From Seriola aureovittata (taxonomy: Eukaryota; Chordata; Actinopteri; Carangiformes; Carangidae), in assembly GCF_021018895.1 (NCBI RefSeq), contig NC_079376.1, positions 24,576,001 to 24,640,000 on the forward strand: a stretch of 64,000 bases of DNA, read 5' to 3'. The position numbers and the translations under genes are program-made. Positions 54,401 through 64,000 of the stretch are shown piece by piece. A model generated the notes under the pieces. That model was not told the origin of the DNA. It saw only the letters and a list, made by a program, of their open reading frames with translations, and searched no databases. The stretch's first letter is position 1. Each line of letters opens with the position of its first letter.

Positions 54401-56919
54401 AATAATGTCTTTGGTGCTGCTTATTACAAGACATTTGTTTCTTTGAGTAAAACACAGTTTCAGTTCATTTAGAGGCAAAGCCAAACGACATCTGGCCGAC
54501 TTCTTCTGATTTATGATTAGACGTCGAACAAACTCTCACAAACCTTTAACAAACCTCTCTACAGCCGACTTGCATATCTCATAATATAATAAACAGATTA
54601 CCATTAGATTTCTGAGGATTTTCCTTCTCCCCCCCAAGAGGACGAACATCTTCACTGACCTATTTCCTTTCTCTAGCTTCACTCAGCAACTTTACAATAT
54701 TAGTCCAAACAAGATGTTTTTGTTTCACCACCTCTTTTTTTGAATGAAAAATGAAATCCTGGCCCTGCAGACTGGAATATAAACTTCAGTGTCATCTCGG
54801 TAGTGTCCCCCTTTTCAATCAAAAACCATGAGATAAAAACTGATGAAGTGGTTTAGTAATGATGCTCATTATTCCTCAGGCGCAGGCCGAGCAGAGGGAT
54901 TTCACCTCCCGACTTGTAAAACTCATCCACCGACTTTTCTCCAGTCTCTCTGGGAGTTGTTACAAGCAATTATCAGTCTAACAAGGCAAAGCAAATCTCT
55001 GGAGCCTCACATCAACATACTGTAATTAGTCAGTGATGTTGAAACATGGCTTTTTCTTCTCTAAGACAAGACCCACACGGTGGACCTCAGAGATCTTTAG
55101 CTACTACCACAGGGATGTGTGGAGATATGAGATGAATTATGCAGTTTACCTTTTGTATACTGTTGTGGATGCTAATTAGTTGAGAGATGAAGGCGAGTTT
55201 AACCTGAGGCAACACACGAGGAGGTTTGAAAGTTGTTCCCGCAGTCACTGCACAGAGGTTTACCGGTGAAGTCCCAGTTGAGTCCTGACAAAGGCCATAA
55301 CTTCTTACTTCATGAGCTACACAAGAAAAATAATCCCTGTTTCACTCACTCAATTCAACAATGTCATATTTAAAATATTTCTCAGCTAAAAGCATCACGA
55401 CATTTCTGACCTGTAAGTCAAAATGCCGGACTATACATCGAACCTGGACCAATCACACCCACCATCTTTCGCCAATCTCATGACAAACAAGTCCTGCAAA
55501 TTAAATGATGAAACACACTGTTAGTCCACCCCCCCTTGAATAACTTATTTGTGGATTCTTGTCCATATTATCAGGAGTACATCATTTGTCTGTGCCTTCC
55601 AAAACTGATACAAATCACTGCCGAATAATGAATCTGACTGATGATGTGATAACGCTGTGGTTAAGGTTTGGTTGGTTTAGGCTGGACAGAAAACTCACAG
55701 GAGAGTCATGGGAAGAGGTGTATTTACAGCAACAACAGTAACATGGTCATTACTCTATTAACAATGAAAAAAAAACAAAACATGACATGGCTCACAGGTG
55801 TCTCACAGCAACCATAACAAAAACTGTAGCTGCATAACAAGAAATAAATACATATTAAGACAACAACCTCCAATGGGCAAGGTCAAAAAAACAACAGGAA
55901 CCAAAAGTAGACAGACATGAATAGACACATACATCCAAAAACTCAATAGAAGCTGGTGAAAAACTGAAGTACAGGCAGCAACACAAACCAGGTAATCCAA
56001 ATGACTGGCAAAGCTCAGAGAATTCAATGATGGGGAAAATTCTGGAACAGTAACGGGAAGACAAGGAAACATGAGGGAAACTCAACAGACAAAAACTGAT
56101 AAAGACACGGACTGAAATACACACAGGGAGGTAACGGTCACTGAACACTGCGAAACTGCATGTCGTCTCTTCTCCCTCCCCCAACACTCTCTCACCGTCC
56201 CTGTCACAGTGAAGGCGGCAAAAACAAACGGAGAGACGGAGACGATGTGGAGAGCAATAAAGAAATAGAAACAGCATCTGAAACTATAAGTAGGGAATGA
56301 CATGATGTCACAAAATTAATGTAATTAAAATTACACTTCACAGCACAAGACAAACAACATAAAGCGAAAAATATTGATCTATTTTTCCAGACAGTGTTCG
56401 GCAGATTTAACAGAAATCAAACCACGTCTAAACTACAGTAACAACAGACGTGGCCGTGAGGGTTTTATTACTGTAACTGCAGTGTAATACATAACCTATA
56501 AATAATCCAGTGTGAACCAACATCTCTGACTCTTCAGCTCTGATCAGCTGCTCACTGTCGTGCTTTATGACACAGTTGAGGGCCGTCTGTTGTGAGTCTG
56601 TAAATGTTTGGTCTGATTCGTGAATGTGTGAAGGAATCTGCAAATGTGTCTCCAGATTTTCAACTGCACTGAGATTTGTCAATGTATAAAAGAAACTGTA
56701 GAAAAAATGTAAATGCAAATAAGATTGTAGATTTATAAAAAAAATATTATTCAAATTCCTGTATATGCACTTATAACTGCACGAGTGAGATTATGGGTGA
56801 AAACTGGAAGTATTTAGCTTCAAGAGCTTCTTCATGTCCACATTATATTCTTACAATAAGCATGAACTGTTGTTTTTACCTCTTTTGGGGGGTTCCAAGT
56901 CTTAATCAGGAGGGTCAGA
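51446..56919. other. Intergenic, no gene recognised
   Basis: The piece at 51460-51540 (CTTGGCCAGGTTTC, then ATGTAAATAAAGTTGAATTG) is the tail of a common fish interspersed element. Frames at 53024-53620 and 55803-56303 are open but unrecognised. No RNA gene or supported coding exon was found. Confidence 0.4.
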
Positions 56920-56960
56920 CCCCCACCCCCACCCCAGTCCCCACCCCACCCCAGTCCCCC
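56920..56960 (-). other. G-quadruplex-prone tract
   Basis: Seven runs of four or five C on the + strand, separated by one to three bases, give seven G-runs on the minus strand. That is ample for a G-quadruplex. A weaker C-rich tract with three runs lies at 57668-57685. Confidence 0.6.
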
Positions 56961-59429
56961 ATGTAACTGGAACCCTGGTTGAACTTGAACAGATACATAT
57001 CTGATCTCATGGATCACCTGGCCACAGTCCATTCGGCAGAATCGCACGTGAAATGGGAAAGTGTGTGTTTAAAATGAGGAGACAGAAACTGTGAGTTCTC
57101 AGGTCAGTATGCACCTGAGCACCAACTCAGCCTCCCAATTACTGCTGCCCCACCTCCATCAGCTACAGCGCTGCTGTGGGCTCAGAGGCATTTTGACACG
57201 TATCTCACAGAATGTGAATTGAAGGGGTAAGACTGCAGACAAAGGTACTTACAGTGTCTTTGGATTGTAGCTATACAGCCGGTAAATGCGCACGCCAGGT
57301 CTAATATAACACTCTGTAAAACTGCATGTGAAAATAAGTATGATCTGCAGTATCAGTTTCTAAAACACCTTCAGCCTTGAAATAAGTAGTCTGCTTGCTT
57401 TTCTCCTCAGTCTCCACAGAAAAAAGAAATCTGATAATATCTCTCATTTGGAAACTCTTTGGAGAGCATAAAGTTTCTTGCTGTCCTTGGTTGGCTGATT
57501 TTACAAATGTTCTCTGCTGCCTTACACTATCATTCCCGACCTCCCACCAGCACTCACCCCGCTTCGCACTACTCAAGGCTCACTTCCACTGAATAACAAA
57601 CTTGTACCGCAGACCATTAATAATACATAGAAAAACACACAGTGCCGTAGTGATGCAGCGGACGCCTCCCACCCCCACCCCCCCCTGCACACCACACCTT
57701 CCCTTTACCCAATGGCTACAAGTGTATCCAAGTTGAGCGATCCTGCACTCTGAATTTCTGAGGCCTTCCATGTTAAAATTCCTGATTTATTAGACAGGCT
57801 GTGAGCTGCAGAAATTGATATGCCCTTCATCTGGAAGAAGGACATAAAAATCTCCCCCACAGTTGGCCATGATGTGTGAATAAAGGAGGACTCTGCAGGG
57901 CAGGAAGGCGGCCTCAATGAACCATTAGAAAGCCATTATTACAGCTCTGTATGATTGATCCTTTACCAGGGACCCTCAGTACGCCTTAACAATTAACCCA
58001 CATGCTATTAAATGCTGGCAGTACAGCAGAGCGGCAAATAAATCACAGTATTTTACACCTTCATATTCAAGATAGATGCAGACTTTATTAAAGTGGTATA
58101 TTGGATTGTCTGAAATTAAGCAAGGGTGGAAATCGCAGCATCTTACAGGATCTACAGCTACTGGATTCTAGATGGATGGATAGTGGATTTAATAATAGCA
58201 GTATGAATGCCATTGGATTCATCACTTTCTGTAGCAAAACTGGTTTAAAATCTGTCACACACAGTTTAAACATAAATTGTACCTGCCAATATAATGTTAT
58301 GGAATCAATAACATTAAATAAGCTTTTAATAAAATTCACTCCAGGTTTCTGATAACAAGTACAGTAGTTTAGAGCTGACTTTACTGGCTTCAGTTTAACA
58401 ACTGTTGTAAGTGTCTTGCTGCGTGCCAAAGCTTCATAACTCAGTTTCTTTCGGCCACTTGAGGGCGAAATTTCACTACAAGCTGCACGTAACACACACA
58501 TCTGACACTGGCCTTTTAACGTCTATTGTTCTTTCAAAAATATTAAGAAGAGAAACTGGATTAAACCTTTTGTTGAAATTCAAAGGAGTTTCAAGTTTCT
58601 GGACCCAGTCACATCACATTACGCTATGACAGCATGTGTTAATCAGAATCAGGTTTATTGCCAAATAGTTTCACATATGTGGAATTTGTTTTGCAGTATA
58701 ACAATAAACAGAATAAGAAAATATATAGAGAGATAAAGCAAAAGCAAGTACTGCAAGTCAGGCAGCTTAGATATAAATGTAATTACATTTTCATATATTG
58801 TTTACAATAAAAACGATGAAGATGATGAAAATGAAAAACAAATATGTACAATGTGCAATAAATGATGTATAAATTGATTTTTTACAACAACTTCACATAC
58901 TGTGAATTAAAGTTTTAATTTGTTGTCTGATGTTTTGATTAGATCTTTACTCTGATTAACTCACAGATTTGGGGGAAATGGATTAATTGTTTGCACCAAT
59001 AAGAGATGAAACAATTAATCATTTAATTATATCATTATCAAATCTACAAGATATTATTAATAATCTGACTCAGATATCGCAGCATGTTGAGTTTCCATCA
59101 CACACTTTCTCTCTGAGCTGTTTTACTTCCTGTCAGATTAGTGGCTGTTTGACACTTGAAGGTTGTCATGTGTATTAATAAGCCCCAGACTATATGCACT
59201 GTGGTGCACAGTTAAGTTGTGAATGAGCCGGTGAATGAAACCCAGTATTGATTTAGTTTTTGTTTTTTTTAATGTATACATATTTTGTCATGTATTGCAT
59301 ATGTTCTTCCCTTCAGTAACACAGATTTTTTTTATTTTTAAAAATAGCTGCCTTGTACATATTGAGTTTTATATTTCTTACTGCAATTTATATAAAAATG
59401 CAACTTACTCTTTTGCCTTTAGGAGAAAT
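56961..59429. other. Intergenic, no gene recognised
   Basis: The piece at 58638-58700 (AATCAGAATCAGGTTTATTG, then GGAATTTGTTTTG) is a common tail of fish interspersed elements. The minus frame 58088-58501 has no recognisable domain. Confidence 0.4.
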
Positions 59430-59473
59430 TATTCTGTCATAAGACCACAGGAAAGTGGTCTTATGACAGAATA
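59430..59473. repeat. Perfect 19-bp inverted repeat with 6-nt loop
   Basis: ATTCTGTCATAAGACCAC (59431-59448) and its exact complement GTGGTCTTATGACAGAAT (59455-59472) flank AGGAAA; a T-A pair extends the stem by one on the outside. No T-run or known RNA family accompanies it. Confidence 0.8.
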
Positions 59474-59524
59474 TTATGACTGTTTTTTTAAAGATAATTC
59501 TAATTTATTGTAGGCCACACCAAT

Positions 59525-59900
59525 GCTCCCATTTAAAGATTTTATGCCCCTGCACCAGCGACAGCCAGAGATGAATGCATGTTGGACACAATTTCTCAGT
59601 AACGCCTTGAAGGAACTTCTGCATATTTGGCACAGACATTCACTTGGACTCAAGGATGAACTCATTAGATTTTGGTGGTCAAAGGTCAAAGTTCAAGGTC
59701 CCAATGATCCCACTTTCTTGTGAATGCAATATGTCAACAATGCCCAGAGGGAATTTCATTACTCCTGGCTCACACTGACCTCACAAAACACCTTTTTGGC
59801 CATAACTCAGGAATTCATTCACTTTATATATCACAATTTGACTCAAATGTTTATAAGGATAAAATGAAGTGATGACATTTTATATATAAATGGTCAAAAG
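59525..59900. repeat. Teleost interspersed repeat
   Basis: Contains CACTTGGACTCAAGGATGAA, TTAGATTTTGGTGGTCAAAG and the CTCACACTGACCTCACAAAA run, in the order known from a widespread fish repeat. Boundaries are approximate. Confidence 0.5.
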
Positions 59901-62226
59901 GTCTTCACTGTGACATCATAATGTTCTGCAGAAACACTCCTGGCTATTATTAAACACTGTAACTATGTCATGCAGCTTGACTGGTTGGTGGAGGAAACAA
60001 CCACGAGGTGGTGATTGTAGTTTTGTGAAAACTCTTTTCAACAGTTCTGTTGTGAATCAGATAAAGAAGATGGATTGTGACTTCAATTGTTCAGCCTATA
60101 ACAATCCTTCGACAACAAGATGAAATGGTAAAGGTTCACTGTTAGTCTTATCATGATTTCCACCCTGTGCAGTTCTTCTGCAAACAAAGGTTTATTTACT
60201 TTGCATGTCTCTGAGCAACAAATACTGTGTGTATCCCTGATGTAGTAAATGAATAGAGGAGAGTCACTACATTTATGACTTAGGACATATATTCAGAATA
60301 AAGGAGGATAAATACAGCACATTCACTGCAGCCCTGTGAGTGCAGTGGGTCGTCTGCAGTCATAAATGTTAGTAGGTAGCTCATAATAAAGGGCTCTTCT
60401 CCCAAAGTAACATTAAATGATACTAAATGAATGAATTGATTTTCCCCTTTCCCAAAGGTAATGGTCCATTGGATGGGTGTTACTAATGAACACCACCAAT
60501 AGGATTCATCAACCATTACTAAAGCTTTATCGTTTATTTATAAAGCCTTTATAAAGGCTGCTTAGAAAGTGTAACCCAACAATTTTCCTTTCATCTTTCA
60601 GTGGCAGAACAGAGCTCACTCGGAATAACAAGTCGGGATGGTACAGACTGGTGCAAGTCTTTTCATTTAGATCTGGATGGAATAGCTCATTTCAGAGGTC
60701 GGAGACAGACAGGCTCGTTTTGGCAGGTTGGACACCAGCAGCGCCTTCAGGCTGACGGCAGCGGGGCATGCACCGCTGTGCTGACTCTGAAGTGATTGCT
60801 TCTCTGCTATTCGTATTAAAGAAGCCATCACGGCTCATCTGAGGATGGGGAATTCAATCCTTCTTTTGTAACTCGCAATTTCATTCAGTCTGATGGACCC
60901 GGGCCACATGATATTTAATGGCGTTTCATTTTGTCCAGCACTCTCTTTAGCCCAAGGACCTGAACGTGGACAGAAACTCGCTCAGGTCACAGTCTAATTG
61001 ATGGGTGGCAGCATGTGCTTTTTGTCATTTCATGTTAGTACAGAACAGAACAGTCCATCAGTAACATACTAACTGCAACACAGTGTTGTTAGGGATAACA
61101 CTACTATATTACTTACTATATTATTTATATATATTATATATTGATTTTATTATTCAATGGCAGGCTGAATCAACCACCAAACTGAAGATGCAATCCTTTC
61201 ATTTTTGAATATGAATCTTAAAGCTCCATTAATGGGGGCTGTTAAATAAGATAGAAACAATGTTTGATATATTATTATTACAGCTTCATTAAAGTTGCTA
61301 TGTACCAGCAAACAGTTTATGCTGACACATCCAGCAGACACAGAACAACATCAGCATTTATTTGGAATTATTTTTTTTCCCACCTGCTGAAGTCCTGTAT
61401 TCCCTCTCTTTTAGCACAGCGTTTGGTCTCAACCGGCTCCTGAGGGAAATATCTTGCTCTTTAGCTGCTAAATGCTCCATTACGTTCACCAGCTGCCATT
61501 TGACTGAGTCTGTCTGCGGTTGGTGACACCTTTTTCTGAGGAACCTACAGAGGTTCTGGACAACAACAAGCAGCCTTCCTCAGGCATCTGAACTGTGTCC
61601 CAGTTCAGGGGCCGCACCCCCTTCGGAGGACATGGTCTATGAAGTTGTGGCCCTCTAGCTGTCGTAGACTGCAAGGGCCAAACCGAAATGAGACGGTCCG
61701 GCCCATGGAGGATTGCTGCTTTGGTCACCAGCTTTGCCTGCCCTTATGTAGTGCCGATCCTGTCACCTAGCAACCTTGATAACACTTCTAAAAAAAACTG
61801 TTTTTTTTGTTTTTTGGCTCTTGTTTTTAATAGTTGCAACATTAGCTGTTGAACTGAGCTGAAAACAATACTTACATTTAAAAGTGTAATCCTCAGGCTC
61901 TCTGTCGGTGTTGTTTGCTGCCATATTATTTTCATTACGGGAAGAATCTTGGGATCAGTTGGTAGGTAAGTTGGTAGGTAAAGGAGGACACAGCTCGTCC
62001 GCCTGAGGGACGCTGCTGGTTGGCTGCTGTCGCTCTGCTGCCTTCATCTGCTTCCCTTTGAACTGGGCCTTATTGCGCCGCTCACCGCAAATACGTCACA
62101 GTGCAAAGATTGTCACAGGCGTCTACAGAAGATTTCAGTATTGAAAGCATAAACACTTTATTTGCAGAACTGTGTGAGTTATACAACATTACCATGGAGG
62201 AGGAGAGGGCAATTGAAATACATCTA
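59901..62226. other. Intergenic, no gene recognised
   Basis: A + frame at 60601-60795 follows a pyrimidine-rich stretch and CAG, but it matches no family. The block at 61585-61700 (GGGGCCGCACCCCCTTCGGA, then GGCCAAACCGAAATGAGACG) resembles a fish DNA-transposon fragment. Confidence 0.35.
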
Positions 62227-62275
62227 AGTAACAAACAAACAAACAAACAAACTAACTAACTAACTAACTAACTAA
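62227..62275. repeat. Compound tetranucleotide microsatellite
   Basis: A run of about six ACAA-type units followed directly by about seven CTAA-type units. Confidence 0.9.
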
Positions 62276-62454
62276 CACTGTGATGTGTTTACTGACATTC
62301 AGTCCCTCGGAAAAAGGAGAGAGAACACAATGCAAACTAAAACCGGCTCACAGCACACACAGCAATTGAACAGTGTCACTAGGCCAATAACATTAATGTG
62401 TTGGTGATTCTGCACACTGCTTCCCTGACAACAGGCTCTGTGGCACAACAGAAC

Positions 62455-62770
62455 AAATCTTGTCTGCTCACCAAACTGTGAACAAAATGATTGTGCATGT
62501 AGGGACCAACGATATTTCCAAGGAACAGTCTGAAATACTGATATGCGACTTGACTGGTGTGCGAAAAGATACGAGGCTCCCTAGACATTAGGGACCCTCT
62601 GTCGTCAATCAGACGGGGTGTGAACAAGTTCAGCAGGCTCTTGGCTCTCAATTGCTTGTGCCTCCCAAAAAGTGAATTTTATTGACAATTTCAACCTGCT
62701 TTGGGAGCACAGATACCTCTTCAGAGAGAATGAACAGATCTGGAATGGAATTACTCACCCTTAACCTACT
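62455..62770 (+). mobile_element. LINE ORF1 fragment with SGNH-esterase-like domain, broken
   Basis: The + strand reads KMIVHVGTNDISKEQSEILI, the GTND block of SGNH/GDSL esterases, then, after frame breaks, VNFIDNFNLLWEHRYLFREN. This is the pair of blocks found in esterase-bearing ORF1 proteins of fish L2/CR1-group LINEs. The catalytic D-G-x-H-P block expected next reads GITHP (Asp lost) followed by a stop, so the copy is dead. The flanking + frame 62682-63017 beyond the domain is unrecognised. Confidence 0.6.
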
Positions 62771-63967
62771 TTACTCTATTGGCCGCCCAACTGTGACGAG
62801 GTGCAAGGACAGCCTACAGATAAAGATGGCCTGTCACGCTGTTCAAAAAGTCTGTGCCCCCCCAGTCTTTGTCCTGACCCAGGACGACAACCCTGTAAAG
62901 GAGGACTCTCTTGTCTCGTCTCTGCAACGCTACACTAGATCATCCTCCCCTTCTTCCATCTATTCAATACTACTCGACAGACTGGAAACTGAGTTGGACT
63001 CTCCAGCACGGTCTTAGGTTCTATCTGCAAAGCAGGGATTATTTTGTTTCCATTGGCAGCTACATGTCTGAGTGAGCTAACATGACGTGTAAACACACAG
63101 TTAAGGATGTGGAACAGTCATGGACAAAAGAAATGACGACTAACAAACAGCAGTATCCTGTGTCATAGCCCTGTGTTTTAACGACCCATCCATTCGCCCT
63201 GACTTTTACACCTGACTTCCTCTTTTGCTCCTGTCATCGTCACTATGGCCACTAGAGGTCACCTAACATTAAAACACAGCTATGGGTCGTAATAAGCTGC
63301 TTTACACGGACAAAGCAGTGAAGCAGAGACGAAGGCTGAAAGGTTGTATTTGTTTTATTCAACTTTACAAAGAACTCGTCAGAATGGCCCTGCACCATGA
63401 AACACATGGGCTGCTGTGGGCCGGTGCGTAACAGGCAGGTTGTGTCTCACACAGGAAAAGCCCTGACACAGTGAGAGAGTTATGTTCTGTCCGGTAACAG
63501 TGGCAGACTTCCAGCTCTGTGAGCTATAGTCCACAGGCCTCCAGAGCCTCCTCACAGACATTTACTGTGAGTTATAACATTTAACAGCAATGGATTGAAA
63601 AAATATTTGCCTCGGGTAGAGCGAGGCATGAAGTCATGTGAATGAAATAACACTCACACACCTTTATGAATAGATGAACTAGGAGATGTGTGTGAAAGGC
63701 TCTCATCTCTCTCTTGATATTTTTGGCCGGTTATGGGACATGGATTTTGATAGATGATGGGGACTATGCAGATGTGATGATTGTAACAATTGTGGAGCTC
63801 ACATTCTCGTTTTAGTCATTTTTGGAATGACTAAAAAATGACAGGAGTAGAGAAAGAAAGAGGGATGGTGGCAGGGAGAGAGGGAGGGAAATGAATGTAT
63901 TAAAGCTAGATGGAACTCATTTTTCCTCAAACACCTCAAATCTGCCTGCTGGTAAATCTGAGCCCCT
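62771..63967. other. Intergenic, no gene recognised
   Basis: Contains a purine-rich patch at 63840-63895 (GAGAAAGAAAGAGGG). No gene or RNA recognised. Confidence 0.4.
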
Positions 63968-63982
63968 CACACACACACACAC
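63968..63982. repeat. CA microsatellite
   Basis: Seven CA dinucleotides near the window's end. Confidence 0.9.
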
Positions 63983-64000
63983 GTAGACACACACCCTATA

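Noticed and set aside
55855..56277. 140-codon minus-strand frame rich in Phe, Ser, Leu and Cys
   Set aside because: The membrane-like look is a result of composition (AAAC/GA-rich + strand); overlapping frames look equally hydrophobic.

Overview
The window looks like repeat-rich, gene-poor DNA from a teleost fish. The evidence is AT-rich intergenic sequence, split exons of a P2X7-like C-terminal domain, fish-type retroelement remnants (L2-like LINE, DIRS-like, Ty3/gypsy, Penelope-like) and several short interspersed repeats familiar from teleosts. There is no operon, bacterial gene structure or CRISPR. I could not support any intact protein-coding gene.

The main feature is a tandem tRNA gene array of about 25.6 kb, at roughly 24546-50130. 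Every tRNA lies on the + strand. I count 15 tRNA-Ser(GCT) genes and 37 tRNA-Ala loci. Of the Ala loci, 29 are full-length with an AGC anticodon, 6 are full-length with a CGC anticodon, and 2 are truncated. The repeat unit is about 1.45-2.2 kb: one Ser gene, then one to three Ala genes at fixed spacings (first Ala 211-213 nt after the Ser start, second 303 nt later, third 512-524 nt after that), then a spacer leading to the next Ser gene. Units have been lengthened, shortened and fused by unequal exchange, partly inside the tRNA-Ala genes themselves. Three units carry a Penelope-like retroelement fragment in place of the usual spacer. The right half has an older, more diverged set of units in which the third Ala gene has switched anticodon from AGC to CGC.

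Layout: 1-7900 is intergenic with dispersed repeats and a possible solo LTR. 7897-8743 holds decayed P2X7-like exons. 8744-15690 is intergenic with a minus-strand L2-like LINE fragment (10470-11119). 15690-17295 holds an L2-like fragment followed by a DIRS-like element with an inactivated tyrosine recombinase. 17296-23640 is intergenic with dispersed repeats. 23641-24584 is a minus-strand gypsy pol remnant abutting the array. After the array come an LTR-like segment (50131-50407), a hAT-like MITE (50860-51445), and then mostly featureless intergenic DNA to the end. That last stretch has a G-quadruplex-prone tract, a perfect 19-bp hairpin and a LINE esterase-domain fragment.

The full-length Ala and Ser genes keep folded cloverleaves and internal promoter boxes, so they plausibly supply translation. 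The variation between copies (anticodon, stem mismatches, lost terminators) suggests that only some are functional. All family assignments rest on reading motifs by eye; no database search was run.
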